Below are positions 1 through 10,630 of a stretch of DNA of 40,475 nucleotides, in pieces. The stretch is from Chara braunii. Its lineage: Eukaryota; Streptophyta; Charophyceae; Charales; Characeae. The DNA lies in assembly GCA_003427395.1 (NCBI GenBank), contig BFEA01000025.1:5442672-5483146 (forward strand), written 5' to 3'. Below the pieces are notes generated by a model, which saw only the letters and a program-made list of their open reading frames with translations, was not told where the DNA came from and did not search any database. A program made the position numbers and the translations under genes. Numbering within the stretch: the stretch's first letter is position 1; every line of letters starts with the position of its first letter.

Positions 1-544
1 GAGGGGGGGGGGCGTTCAGGGCAGTCCCTGAGGCCGCTTGCCACTTGTCAACTGTTTGCATATCAATCCAGCCTTGACTAGTATCTGCCTACTGCAATCC
101 TGCAGAAGTCTACCTCGCACATGCAGCCTACCCTATTCCTATGTGAGCCTTTCACAACCTTCACCATCCTTAAGGCCCCATCCAATTGTCTGTACCCTTT
201 GCCTAAATTGTATTGCAAGCCTGTTATTATCCTACCGACAAGAAACTCGTTTCTAATTTTAGTGCACGTTCCTGTTTCTGTTCCGCCATGCGTCCCATCC
301 CCTGTTCCCGTCTCCAACAGCTTCCTATGTTTTTTGCGTTTCAATACAAAATCCCACTCTAAACAGGTTCTTCCCTTCCCCAACCCCCCCCTGCCTAAGA
401 CTATGATGTCTTCTACGGTATATACCTACCTCTACCTATTGTACATCTACCTTTCTCACAGTCGCTCTCCTTTCCATTCTACCCACCCCAAAAAACGTGG
501 CTATATTACACACCAGCTCCTTTCATGATGATCTGTTCCTCGTC
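1..544. other. No gene; probable 3' flank of LINE-A
   Basis: This C/T-rich stretch lies beyond the stop codon of the LINE-A C-terminal frame, which reads leftward. Its few short open frames show no family motif and look like chance. It is probably the LINE-A 3' untranslated region plus flanking DNA. No poly-T run, which would mark an A-tail on the minus strand, was found, so the 3' end of the element cannot be placed. Confidence 0.4.
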
Positions 545-547
545 TTC

Positions 548-2148
548 CTATTCATCCCCTGCTTCCCCCTCTGGGTCGGCCTCAGGCATTTGACCCAGCA
601 ACGCTGGGCGTAGCTGCATTAGGCCCGTCTGGGGGTGGCGAGTGAGCAGCTGCGGGTACGGCTCCCATCTTGCCCAAAGTCCTCTCTCTTTCTGTTCACC
701 CCTACACGTGCATCGGTGCAGATCTGCCGAGAGTGCGATTATGATGTTCTCCAGCACTCTTTCTTGATATGTCCGCAGCTGCGGTGCAGTTCCCTGTCTA
801 CATCGCTCATTCCTCAAAGTCCACAGAGCCCACAGTACCGCCCGCCCGGATAATCTCTGAAGCCATCAGGTCCTCTGGCTGTGATCGATCCACCTTCATC
901 AAAGCACCAAGGAGGATAGCTGCATCATCCACATCCGTGACTCCCAGAGCGGTTTTGTCCTCCATCTCCTGCGCCCACCATTCCCAGAAGGCCTGGGCTA
1001 CTGGACATCTGACAAATAGACGAGGGATGTTCTCCACCTGCCCGCACCCCGCAGCACATGACTGATCCTTATGCTGACTTCCTGTTGCTAATGATTGTGC
1101 TGTTGGGATTGCCAGGTGGCACAGCTGCCACAGCAGGCCCGCGTGCTTCTGGTCTGGAAGGGCAGCACTTTGCTCATTCCATCTGCGGCGAGTCCATCTG
1201 CTGACATAGGCATTCGGGATTCAGTCCCTCTTGGCCCATCAACTTTTCAATTCTCCAGATGTCCACAGGGTCCACTAAAGAATTGTATATGTTCTTCGTG
1301 GTAAAGCTGCACTGCCTTTCTCTGCAACCTTTGAGCCGACCACTCCCACTCCACCGTGTCCCAGACCAGGTCCCGTCTTCGAGCCGCAATTCGGGACGGC
1401 AGGTACTGTCCTTTCCCCTTCGGCCCCCCTTCACACACTGCCACTGTTCGCATCATGGACCTACCTATCATTTCCGAGGGTTCCTCTCTGGCTCACCACA
1501 TTCCTGCTGGGGTCCCCCTGTCCTTCATAGCCCGAGTCCACTTTACATCCCGTCACTTCCAGGTTACCGTCTGCCAACACTTGCTCAACCTTGTAAACTC
1601 TGTCCGGCCTCAGGCTTCCTCTCACCTTCAGCCATTCCCCAGGAGCTGGACCTATTTTATCTCTTCTTAACATCTCAGTCCACTGGGGGGGGATGGCTTC
1701 CCGCAATTGTCTAAGTCTTTGCCTTCTTCTCATGCGCTCGTGCAGCAATTCCAGCACGTCGTCATCAGGGCGCAATCCTTCCAATCTTCATCCCATAGAT
1801 GGTCCACTTTGTAAATGCCCTGCTCTGCCCATTTCCACCCATGTGCTCCTCGTGGGCCGTGCCACGGGAAGGGTTTGCCGGCCTCGTTACAGATGAATCT
1901 GTTGTCGAACAGCAGCTGGTTGTAAACTGCATCCGTTGTTTCCGGCAGGTGGCAGCTGAATCGTGCCTTTTTCCACAGCGGCAGGTGGGTTCATAGCGTG
2001 TCCTGTCAAATGTGGCCCATTGCTGTGTGGCAGAGGAGAAACAGATCCACCTGGGGTGCATATGCCAGGTCGGTCCTGGTGATTTCTTGCCATGCTCCCC
2101 CCACTGTGCCAAGCAGGTGCCATACCAACTGGCGCATCGGCAGAGCAA
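548..2148 (-). pseudogene. LINE-A connection, zf-RVT and C-terminus
   Basis: Downstream part of the LINE-A polyprotein, read leftward. It covers the region between RT and zinc finger (1461-2148, frames shifted), then a zf-RVT-like segment with a Cys-x2-Cys pair followed by RLFVRCPVAQAFWEWW at about 970-1035. The C-terminal RAVLWALWTLRNERC segment follows near 810-850 in another frame and runs to a stop near 548. The C-terminal motif resembles the equivalent RRAVIWALW in LINE-B, as expected for the same superfamily. At least three frameshifts are needed to read it through. The middle part (1461-1784) is assigned only by position. Confidence 0.7.
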
Positions 2149-3135
2149 TTATCTGCCTCCACGGATCCAACAGTCCCAGGCCTCCAAAGCGCCTTGGTTG
2201 CATGAGCTTGTTCCAGGCCACTCTACATATGATGGAGTTGTCCGCCTGCACGTTGTTCGACCATAAGTGTGCATGGATCGCCTTTCTGCTGTATATGAAG
2301 GTGCACTTGCATGGCATATGCACAGCGTCTGCATACCACAAAGTTGCCAGCACTGAGTTCTCAATGACAAGGGCCTTCCCAAAGACACCCATGCCCTCCT
2401 CACACTCCGTGCTTTGAGTTGGGCCACTGCCGAAGTGGCTCGGACCCCCATCTGTTTGACCCTGTCGTAGCTCAGCATCAGGTTCGCCCCTAAGAAGGCC
2501 ATTCGTTCTCCTTCAGTTACTGTGTGGATGTCTCATCCCTCCAGTGGGTCGACCTCTGGCAGTAGGATAGCTTTTGACTTCTGCCAGTTGACCTGCGCTC
2601 CAGAGTACTTACAAAATACTTGGAGGTCGTCCTTAAGACAGGCCAGCTGCTTGGTTGTCAGGGGGAGCACTGCTCCTGAGTCATCTGCAAACGCCATGGA
2701 TTGCAGCTCCATTGTCCGTCCGGCCTTTAAGACCGTCAGCCTATCATCTGCCCTCAGGATATCATGCATGGAGTTGATGTAGATTGCGTAAAGGGCAGAG
2801 GATAACGGGCAACCTTGCCTGACTGATCAAGTGACTTTGAGCTTGTCCGATCGGATGCCATTGACTTGCATCACCGTTGTTGCCCCCGTCAACAGGCTCT
2901 CAACCCAGCCACAAAAAAAAAAAAAAAAAAAAACTATCCCCCTTTGTGCCATTCCCTACAGCAGGAACTCCCATCGGACTTGGTCGTACGTTTTTTCAAG
3001 ATCTATGGAAACAAAGGCCGCGGTAGTGCTTGTGCATTCGTTTTCTTCGAAGACCTGTTGCGCCGGGATTACATTGGACAATATCTGGCGGCCTGATGTC
3101 GGTGCGAATAGCCTTACAGTATCCTCCCTGATTTT
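2149..3135 (-). pseudogene. LINE-A reverse transcriptase fragment
   Basis: RNA-dependent DNA polymerase core of a LINE. Visible motifs, in order, are GRQILSNV near 3080 (the family's usual g-R-x-I-x-d-N-v segment), motif A VSIDLEKTYDQVRW near 3000 with its aspartate intact, an SVRQGCPLS motif near 2815-2835, and the catalytic FADD at about 2680-2691. After FADD come an AQVNWQKSK segment and, in a shifted frame, GGLGLLD near 2190. A TGA stop precedes SVRQ, a run of 21 A (plus strand) interrupts the frame after motif A, and the frame shifts near 2400. All three catalytic aspartates survive, yet the reading frame is broken. The family is certain, the product is not functional. Confidence 0.85.
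2913..2933 (+). repeat. 21-bp A homopolymer inside the LINE-A RT
   Basis: Twenty-one consecutive A on the plus strand (T in LINE-A sense). RT homology resumes on both sides: motif A lies upstream in LINE sense and the VMQVNG...VRQGCPLS segment downstream. The run therefore sits inside the ORF at a point where related RTs carry aromatic residues (TTT codons) before a W-V-x-S-L-L segment. It looks like an expanded T tract rather than the tail of another insertion. Confidence 0.7.
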
Positions 3136-4475
3136 CACAAGTGACAGTCCTGCCATCCCTCCCCAGCCGTTCTCTGGGAAACTGTTTGATGACTTGCAGT
3201 ATGTCTTTTTTCGTTTGAAACAGATCCAGTTTTGCTTTCCCACTTTGCCACTGTGCCATGATCTCTTCCTGAATATATTGCTTAAACCATTTCGGTGACC
3301 TGTTCCCCCTCTATTCTGACTCCTTCAATCTTGTGTATGCACCTTTTCCGCCAAAGGGCCCAGATGACAGCTCTCCTCCCTGTCCTGAACATATTATTTT
3401 TGAAAGGACAGTCCATGGGAGAAGACCAGGCTTCACATAAGAGAGCTCTCCAGTCCCATGGCCATGTGGATGTAGTGTCGAGCTGTCGCCAAATCCTGTC
3501 CCGCCATCGCCATGTCAGAATCGCCCCCTGGCATTGCAAAAATATGTGCTCTATGGTTTCTGCGATCTTACGGTGAGGAAAGGAGGCCGAACAGGAGTGA
3601 CACCATGGCAACGCTAAGCCCTTTTGTTTTGGGTAGGTTCGATCTATTAACCAATTATTTGTAGGGAGGCAGCGGTGCTCTATCTGCCAGTGCAGCGAGG
3701 TCAGTTTCGCCGGTTTGGATCTCATGGGCTTAAACCATTGGATGGGTCGAACTGCATCCCTTCCCACATTCATACGGGTTGGCCATCGCTCTTTCACAAT
3801 GTCTTTCACATATATCCTTGGTCTCAGGAGGCGGTAGGCAGATTTCACATTTACCCCCGTTTTACTTGCCGGATTTCATTGCCATTCCTCCAGATCGAAA
3901 GAGAGATCAGCAAGTGGGGTTTCAGGGAGGAAAGTGAACCAGTCCTCCTATGAATGGAGTACCCGGATGCGGTGCATATCTGTCTTTTCCACCATCTCAT
4001 CACATCAGGTTGATGCCGCTTAAACCTATTGTGATGTTCCCGATGGAAGAGATTCACCAGTGCTTCATGTGTGTGTACCACCACCACGTTCCCCACGCTT
4101 TCTGGAGCACTCAGGATAGCCACCTAGTTTCCCTCTTGTAGATACGGTCCTTTGCGCAAGATGCGCACCCAATCCAGGGGTACGGAAAGACCAATTCCTC
4201 CAAGCTCTTCCCCACGTGATGGCAATGTTTTAGAAAGGTTTCAACTTTTGTTCTGTTTGCCAATTTTTTTCCTCCATGTCTCATATGTCTCTGATTCTTA
4301 TCAACCCCCTTTTGACCCAGTTGTTCCACAAGAGGTCCGAACTGTGGTATACCCTCCCGTACCGACCAGTAATGTGTATATTCCCGAAGAGAGGTTGTCT
4401 CACCACCTTCTCCCACTTGGACGGCCTACCCTTGTCTGGAAGGGGGGGTTGGCACCACGCGCGAAGGGCTCTAAT
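3136..4475 (-). pseudogene. LINE-B connection region, zf-RVT zinc finger and C-terminus
   Basis: The longest open frame here (3282-3848) carries a standard zf-RVT domain: SLHWQIEHRCLPTNNWL, then a CHSC pair and, after ETIE, an H-x4-C pair (HIFLQC). An RRAVIWALWRKR segment follows. A one-base shift near 3296 continues the C-terminus (WFKQYIQEEI... to about 3150). The part at 3851-4475 is the RT-to-zinc-finger connection, with TRWLS at its start and Trp-rich stretches. The zf-RVT domain is thought to bind template RNA or DNA. The zinc ligands look intact although the element as a whole is dead. Confidence 0.8.
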
Positions 4476-6438
4476 TCAGAATTCGTCTCCAGCCAAGTCT
4501 CGCCTGGCGGCCCCTTTTTCTTTGTTCCTTTGAAGCCAGGTCAAGGGGTGGACCTCACAAGGGGTCTGGGGGGCGGATCGTGCGATTTGTTCAAGGGCCA
4601 AGGCCGCCCATGGGAGATGGGGGGTGAATAGCAACCGCCTGACCCATTGGACAGTCAATGACGTAACCTGGATAAAAGGGTCCAGGATTCCTAGACCCCC
4701 TTTGTCGCTCGGCTGGATAACGACCGACCAGTCGACTCGACTAATCACATTAGACAGAGTGTTGTCGCCTCTCCAGAGCAGCGCGTTAACCTGTCTCTTG
4801 CTTAGACAACGTCTTTGCTAAGGGCCCATATCGCAGATTTATACGACAATGAGGCCAATACAACATTGTTGATGGCCAAGGTTCTACCCATCAACGATGT
4901 TCGCTTATCATTCTTGTGGGCGATCTTTTCCAGCGCGGGCTTCAAGCTCCAGTCATCATTCGATGTTGGACTACCAAAGGCAGTCATCATGATGCCCAAA
5001 ACCCGGATCGGAGCCTCCATGCGTAGCGATTTAACTTGCGACTGCTCGGGAGGGCGCACCCCTTGGTGGTGAATCCACCAACCGAAGGTCTTGGTTCCCC
5101 AATCGACTGTCATGTCAGACACGACTGTGAACCGCTCCATGAGGTTTCTGATCTCTTTCATATTTGTAGGAGAAGCATCCACCATGACAGTCAGGTCATC
5201 AGCGAACATAGAGCAGACTATGGCAGAAATCTGGAGTTTTCACAAATCCTTATTTGTGCGGAGGTTCTCGGTCAGTGCTTCCATTACGATAATGAAGAGG
5301 AAGGGGGCTAGCGGGTCTCATTGGCGGACTGATCTCAGCAGATGGATTTCTGGGGTCAGCATTCCATTTACCTGAACTCTCGCGGTGGCGTTTTGGTGCA
5401 GAATTGCGGTCCATCTTCGGAAATGTGGACCGAAGTTTATTTTTTCCATACATTTATCCAGAAAAAAACAATCCACGTGATCATATGCTTTCTCAAAACC
5501 TATCAAAATTACAGTTGCATTGCATTCATTCTGTTTTATTAGTCTGAGGAACTCATTTATCAAGAGAATGCTGTCATGAATTTTTCGCCTTTTGTTGAAC
5601 CTCATTTGAGTGGGATGAATGAGGGTTTCCAGGATAGGGATCAGGCGGTTTTCAAGGGCCCTTGCTAACATCTTGTACACAATCGTAAGCAGGGTTATTG
5701 GGCGATAATTCCTTCATTTGTTTTTTTTTTTGTGCAACAAGGTGAGGTCCAACTAACTCCTCTGTGCACCCGGATTCCCACACCTGCTCGTAGTACTTCA
5801 TAAGGTTTGGGGCCATCATGTCCCAAAATATTTCCCATAACTCTTTTGGGAAATTGTCTAGGCCCGACGCTTTTTCCTCCTCCATTTGCAGCAAAGCGGT
5901 TCAGATTTCCTCCTTGAATACCGGGTGGTCGAGTTGTGTTTTCTCTTGTTCGAATAATTCTTTTTTCGATGGTTGTAGGAAGTTCGCAACCTCTTCCTCA
6001 CTTAATCGCTTGTCCCGCTGTGACCATCTGGATGTAAAGAGGTTCGTGAAGAAGGACCGCGCTATCTGTGTACACTGTGGAGTGGAGGATGCTACCCTTG
6101 CTTTGGATCGTACAGGGCCTTGATGCACATCCTTCGTATACATATACGGGCCAGGCTAAAAAATTTAGTGTTCATTGTGCCTTCAGTTTGGTAGTGTGAC
6201 ATTCTTGCTCTGATTTGCATTCCTTCCCATCGTTAGGCGACAAAGGTCTGCAATTGTTGTCGTAGGACTTGGGTATATGTTTGATGGTTCGAAAGTGTAC
6301 CCGCCATATATGGAGTGCTTGCTGTTCGAGTTTAGGTTGTTGAATTTGTTGAAGTATCTTTACGCCGCATTCATATCTGCGGGGCGCTAATTGTGAGGAA
6401 TATTTTTTGCACTTCTTGTTGAAAAAAAGACAAACCAT
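4476..6438 (-). pseudogene. LINE-B linker and reverse transcriptase, motif A Asp lost
   Basis: The linker (5901-6438) includes ARSFFTNLFTSRW, the usual segment before RT. The RT follows with KASGLDNFPKELW near 5860 and an YKMLARALENRLIP finger motif near 5670. Motif A reads IGFEKAYDHVD near 5490, where the catalytic Asp is replaced by Gly (GGT for GAT). A truncated VRQ motif lies near 5320, FADD at about 5195-5206, then SDMTVDWGTK and the GGLGILDP motif near 4690. Frames change at least four times. The order and spacing match plant LINE RTs; the missing Asp alone would abolish polymerase activity. Confidence 0.85.
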
Positions 6439-6513
6439 TATTAAACCAGTCGATTTTTTGTGGTATGTGTTGTTTCTGGGTGTGTCAGAATGCCCGACAA
6501 TCTTTTTTATACT

Positions 6514-7330
6514 CTAGGAATGACTTTTGTTCAAGAAGAGAAACATTAGTTTGTAAAACCCAGTACCTGATCTGGTTTCTTGCGAAATGTTAAGGTAGTT
6601 GTACACATCTTGTGATCCAGCCCTAAGGTATGGGCTCTGTGGTAAAATGGTTGCTGAGAGCAGCGAGCCCTGCGAGTCCTCTGAGATAAGAATTAGGTCA
6701 ATCATAGATTTGGATTGACCCTTTGTTCCTTCCTTTCGAAGGCAGGAGTAGTACCTCGTATCTGGGTAAAGCTTCCAGAAAGTGTCGAAAAGCTTCAGTG
6801 ATAAACATAGGTTTTGGATCATTCATTCAACTTCCTCACTGTAAGGAGGGGCAGGGGACGGCGTTCGCCATCTGTCCATCCATCGCGTTGTAGTATTCCG
6901 CGATTATGACCGGGATCCACGTCGGGATCTGCGATTTTATCCTCTCAAAGAAACACCTCCTTTCCCCCACCCTGTTGGGGGAGTAAATACTGCTAATACA
7001 TACCACTTCAAGTTTTATCCTCATAAGAATCGATACCCATCTTCCTTCCTCTTGGTCCACTACCCAATGGATGGTGTCTGCCCGAGACTTTGGGGGGAGC
7101 CAAATGGCAACCCTTGCACTGTCGGGTTTTGGGGCATGTGTTTTGAAAGCTTTATGTGGCCAGACCAATTTGTGAATGTTGTTGTGTTCTGGGGAGTCCA
7201 TAAGATAAGTCTCCTGCACACAGATGATGTCCAACCAGCTTCTACCCCCCACCCCCATGATTAGGTTCCAGATCGCTTGTTTTTTCTCCGGTTTTACCGT
7301 GGCTCAGGTTAGCCCATTCACTTTACGAAC
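6514..7330 (-). pseudogene. LINE-B AP-endonuclease domain
   Basis: Endonuclease that would nick target DNA to prime reverse transcription. It begins near 7320 with a VNGL motif (the usual N of the first EN motif), followed by an in-frame TGA. Then come DIICVQET near 7200 (catalytic Glu), VCISSIYSPN near 7000, and AEYYNAMDG near 6890, where active enzymes usually have G-D-F-N, so the Asp appears lost. A second frame at 6514-6822 supplies the LFDTFWKLYPDT and SMIDLIL segments typical of the EN C-terminus. Stops and a frame change near 6830 show that it is broken. Confidence 0.8.
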
Positions 7331-7679
7331 TGCAGATCCAGGTCGGCTGCCCTTTGACATTGATTTCAAATCTTGTTTTTCTCATAGACTGCTTTCACCG
7401 GATCCATCGTCGTCATTTCGACTGTATACCCCTGACCAATTACGATTACAGTCGCTCTCACAATTGTTGCTCCCAGTTCCGACCCTTTGTTCCCATACCA
7501 TTACGAAGAAGGGCACACAAAGTTTTCTGCACATCTCGTTCTGTCTATGCCTCGTTTGACTTAATCTTGGCAGTTTGTAGGTCCAACAGCTAACTATGGG
7601 TAAACCATTGTAAGCCTACTTCCTTGATCGGATCGAAGCGGATGAATACATCAATCTGGGCTATTTTAGTGGAGCTCGT
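7331..7679. other. No gene; flank between LINE-B and the LTR element
   Basis: Sequence between the 5' end of the LINE-B endonuclease and the left LTR. Short open frames lack motifs. It may contain the LINE-B 5' end or ORF1 remnants that I could not recognise. The bases directly before the LTR (7675-7679, CTCGT) are the left half of a possible target duplication, but the right half is lost. Confidence 0.4.
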
Positions 7680-9795
7680 TGTCGAGCGCATCGGTCCGGC
7701 ACCGAGTAAGGCGGGGCGGGACCCTCCCGGCCACGTCACACAGGAGTTGGTCCGATCCTCGTCGTGAATACATATGGAGCTTCCGCAAGCCGCTCCGGCC
7801 GAGTGCGCCAGCCATACCTCTCGCGAACCCCTATGACAGGATAGGGCCTACGTGAGGCACGACTTACCTCCACCTTACGAGAGTTGTCACCTCCCTTCGG
7901 TGTGCGTATCCCCGCCGAGGTACAAGTCCACAGTACGAAAGTTGATCAGTTGCAATCACAGAGGTGGACCAGTCGAGGGCGTTTCTCGTTCGCTGTAGCA
8001 TAGGGGGCACGCGCGATATTTACGCCTCTATCGAACACGAACGCGAACCGGCATCTTGAGGGCCTGAGGTCCCAAGAGCGACTTCTCGCCGGTCGACTAG
8101 GATGCATCCCACACGCCACGCGCACACCACTATAAAGAACATAAAAATAAACACACACACACACGCTCGTACATATACATATACAGAACGACACTGAACA
8201 AACAACACGACAACACTCCTAGTTTCTTAGTAGCTATCCCATAACTCTCCGATGCGGAAATCGGATAGGCGTCGTGCACAAGACTTAGTATAAAATCACG
8301 GGGGCGCAGAGGCTAATCTTATATCGACTTGCAATGCAACCATACACAAGTAATCGCAATGATGACGTACTATGTAGTACCCATACACTCGTTCCTCGTT
8401 AATCTCGAGGGTCGCATTCGACATTCAAGTATCGGCTGACACGCGCCTTGAGGGATTGATCTCTCGACCCTGAACAACCGCCAAGTGCGGTTGAGAACCA
8501 CACCCTCTTCTGCACCCTGCGAAGAGTGGGTGGTACACAGGTTCATACTTGTAGTGACAACCGTCTCTTATTGCCCTGGAGACCAGCTCTATCATCCAGG
8601 GCCTAGAGAAAAATCAAGGGGTTTGACTTTGACGGTTGTCACGGACTACAACGTCCAACCATAGAAATTCTAAAAAGTAAGAACTAAAAAGGAAAGTCTC
8701 ATTTCCCTCGAATTATAATATGTTTAACCCTTACGCGCGATCATTGTAGGCCGCACCAAACACTCAAGACATATATATTCACATATATAGAGAGGGTTAT
8801 TAATATAGGGCGATCACTTCTCACAGTCACAGTGGGACTCCTCTCATCCATATATATATGTATGTGAGAGCAGACAGTCAAATCCAAAGTCCGCATCACC
8901 AAACATACATGCAATCACATCAAAGATTCAACCAAAAAGTTCATACACTACACGGGGTCAACTTCAACCATTCCCTGCACTCACACCCCTTGCTTTTAGC
9001 CATACAAGCCTCACTCTTTGTGCAACTCTCAAAATAAAATACTCGATACTTTTCTTTAAATGACCATTCAGATAAAGTCCGGGCGAAAATACAACAAAAC
9101 AGTTCAAATCACAAGGCTAAAGTCTCTAGGTTGAGCGGCGGGAATGGATTGGAGTTGAATTGTAAACCGACGAGTCGGCGATTGACTTGTTACCAGTGAT
9201 AACAGAAGATGATCCTTGTAGGATGAAGTTGAATCTAGCCCAAATCCTGAATCAATCGATCAAGAAGACGTGTAACTCAAGACAGATCAATCCCCAAGCT
9301 AAAATCGTATGGGTATGGAGAATACAGTTCCATAACACATTCTCACCCAAGACCCTTCTACAAGCCAAGCTTAGACCTTCCTCTAAGCCAGTACCCAACA
9401 CAAGGCAGACCTATGGCAACATTTTCCCTATTCGGGGTGGATTGCCAGAATTGTCACCTGTCAAAATATAATATAACTCCTCTAAACTAAGAAAATTTCG
9501 GCAGCGCTTTCCGTAGGAGAAGTGTCTTCTCAAAATTTATAATAACTCAAATATGAAAACAAAAACAATCTCTAACTCTGAAAAGTCAAAATTTGTCTAA
9601 CTCTCTGAATTAGTAAAAAATTGGGCAACACTTCATTTAGAAAGGTAGACTTCTCATATTTATACTAAATCAGATATGAACTAAAAAACAAGACTTGAGT
9701 TCAATTAAGAGAAAATTTAACTAACTTCTTAGATTTGCAGAAATTTCGGCAGCGCTTCCCGTAGAGGAAGTGTTATTCCAAGATTTATACAGAGC
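7680..9795 (-). repeat. Left LTR copy (3' LTR in element sense)
   Basis: About 2116 bp matching 22926-25080 throughout: the opening TGTCGAGCGCATCGG, the segment around CACTATAAAGAACAT near 8140, the ATATATATTCACATATA segment near 8770, and the TTTCGGCAGC hairpin modules at its right end. The copies differ by scattered substitutions and by a microsatellite: a CA run near 8150 here against a long TA/GA run near 23420. Identity stops at 9795. Related hairpin modules continue to about 10330, so the true LTR may be longer and the right copy truncated. Confidence 0.75.
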
Positions 9796-10330
9796 TAAGT
9801 TCAAGATTTAAAATGACTTTGACTTTTGAAGGTCTAATTTTGTTTAATGCACGCATCTCTACAGACTAAAAACTACGAGATCACCTAATCAAAAAATTTT
9901 ATTATTCATAATTTCTTATGAATAATAAAAAATTCAAACTATAATAAGAAATTCTGATTAGGTGATCTCGTAGTTCTTAGTCTGTAGAGATGCGTGCGTG
10001 AGTAAAATAATGTTGTATTGATTTCCCTGCAGCAGAATATCTGCTTGTGTGTGAGAGATAGTTACTCAAGGATTGATAAGGAATCTTTGAATTCTCAACA
10101 AAAGAGAAGTTAAATTCAATGAACTTACTTCTTTGGACTGCCCCTTGTCCTTAAATTAGCAAAAATTTGGGCAGCACTCCCTTTAAAAAGGAGACTCTTC
10201 AGATTTTTATTAAGTCATAAAAGTCAGACAAATTGAACTTTGAAAAGATAAAATCTTACTAACTCCTTGGTTTTGTAGAAATTTCGGCAGCGCTTCCCGT
10301 AGAGAAAGTGGCTTACCAAGATTTATACAA
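9493..10330 (-). repeat. Cluster of five TTTCGGCAGC hairpin modules
   Basis: Five modules start at about 9493, 9615, 9740, 10160 and 10279. Each has an A-rich lead, a T-T-T-C/G-G-G-C-A-G/A-C lead sequence, a small stem-loop and then an A-T-rich segment that often reads CCAAGATTTATAC. Stem examples are CTTCC/GGAAG around CGTAGA at 9757 and CTCC/GGAG around CTTTAAAAA at 10178, so stem pairs change together. Three more copies lie in the right LTR (24781, 24905, 25025). Spacing is about 120 bp inside a cluster. Confidence 0.7.
9849..9997. mobile_element. Foldback/MITE-like element, 149 bp
   Basis: The arms 9849-9890 and 9955-9997 are near-perfect reverse complements, beginning GCACGCATCTCTACAGACTA and ending with its complement. 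A second, perfect 11-bp palindrome (ATTATTCATAA/TTATGAATAAT) lies inside at 9901-9926. Small size, full-length pairing and absence of coding capacity fit a foldback or MITE. No clear target duplication was found. Confidence 0.75.
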
Positions 10331-10630
10331 GACCAAGTACAAATAACAAATTCCAATAATGCAGAAATTGACCTAAGTAAAAAAAACTTAGCTCAGAAAA
10401 ATACAGGAATTGAAGTTAACTCCTATAGCTTTAGCACGTGGCGAACAACTAAAGCAATTACCTATCAACTGAAACTCAAACTAAGTAGTAGTCGCACTCA
10501 GTCTCATGCAGGCCAAACCATAGAGGTAAGTACTTTCACCATCCCAAAATCAATTCATCAAACAATAGTTCCTGATCTCTCAATGATTTATCCCTTTGTA
10601 CCCAGCTTACATAAGGCAGAAAGCCAGACC

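Larger units (their letters stand above)
545..3135 (-). mobile_element. LINE-A: 5'-truncated non-LTR retrotransposon relic
   Basis: Minus-strand frames, read from high to low coordinates, follow the order of a plant-type L1/LINE ORF2: the segment before RT motif A, motif A, the VRQGCPLS motif, FADD, the thumb/connection region with a GGLGLLD motif, a zf-RVT-like segment and a C-terminal RAVLWALW segment. The endonuclease and the early RT are missing, so the copy begins inside the RT; 5' truncation is common in LINEs. Several frameshifts and stops show it is dead. It abuts LINE-B on its right, and the two RTs are clearly different families. The exact junction, somewhere between about 3100 and 3180, is uncertain. 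Confidence 0.85.
3136..7330 (-). mobile_element. LINE-B: near full-length ORF2 relic, non-LTR retrotransposon
   Basis: A second LINE in the same orientation. From right to left it holds an APE-type endonuclease, a linker, a reverse transcriptase, the connection region and a zf-RVT C-terminus, spread over about 4.2 kb with many frameshifts. No ORF1 was recognised to its right and no target-site duplication was found. Its RT is only distantly similar to that of LINE-A, so these are two families lying in series, not a duplication. No A-tail separates the LINE-B C-terminus from LINE-A, so one of the two was probably cut or inserted at that point. Confidence 0.85.

Noticed and set aside
121-528. 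135-codon plus frame at the left edge
   Set aside because: Pro/Ser/Tyr-rich low-complexity translation of C/T-rich DNA next to a LINE; no motif and no supporting context.
9792-9810. Possible plus-strand primer site after the left LTR (CAGAGCTAAG resembling the Met tRNA site)
   Set aside because: Only a partial match with an indel. Gag and the tRNA-Asp-like site both place the element on minus.
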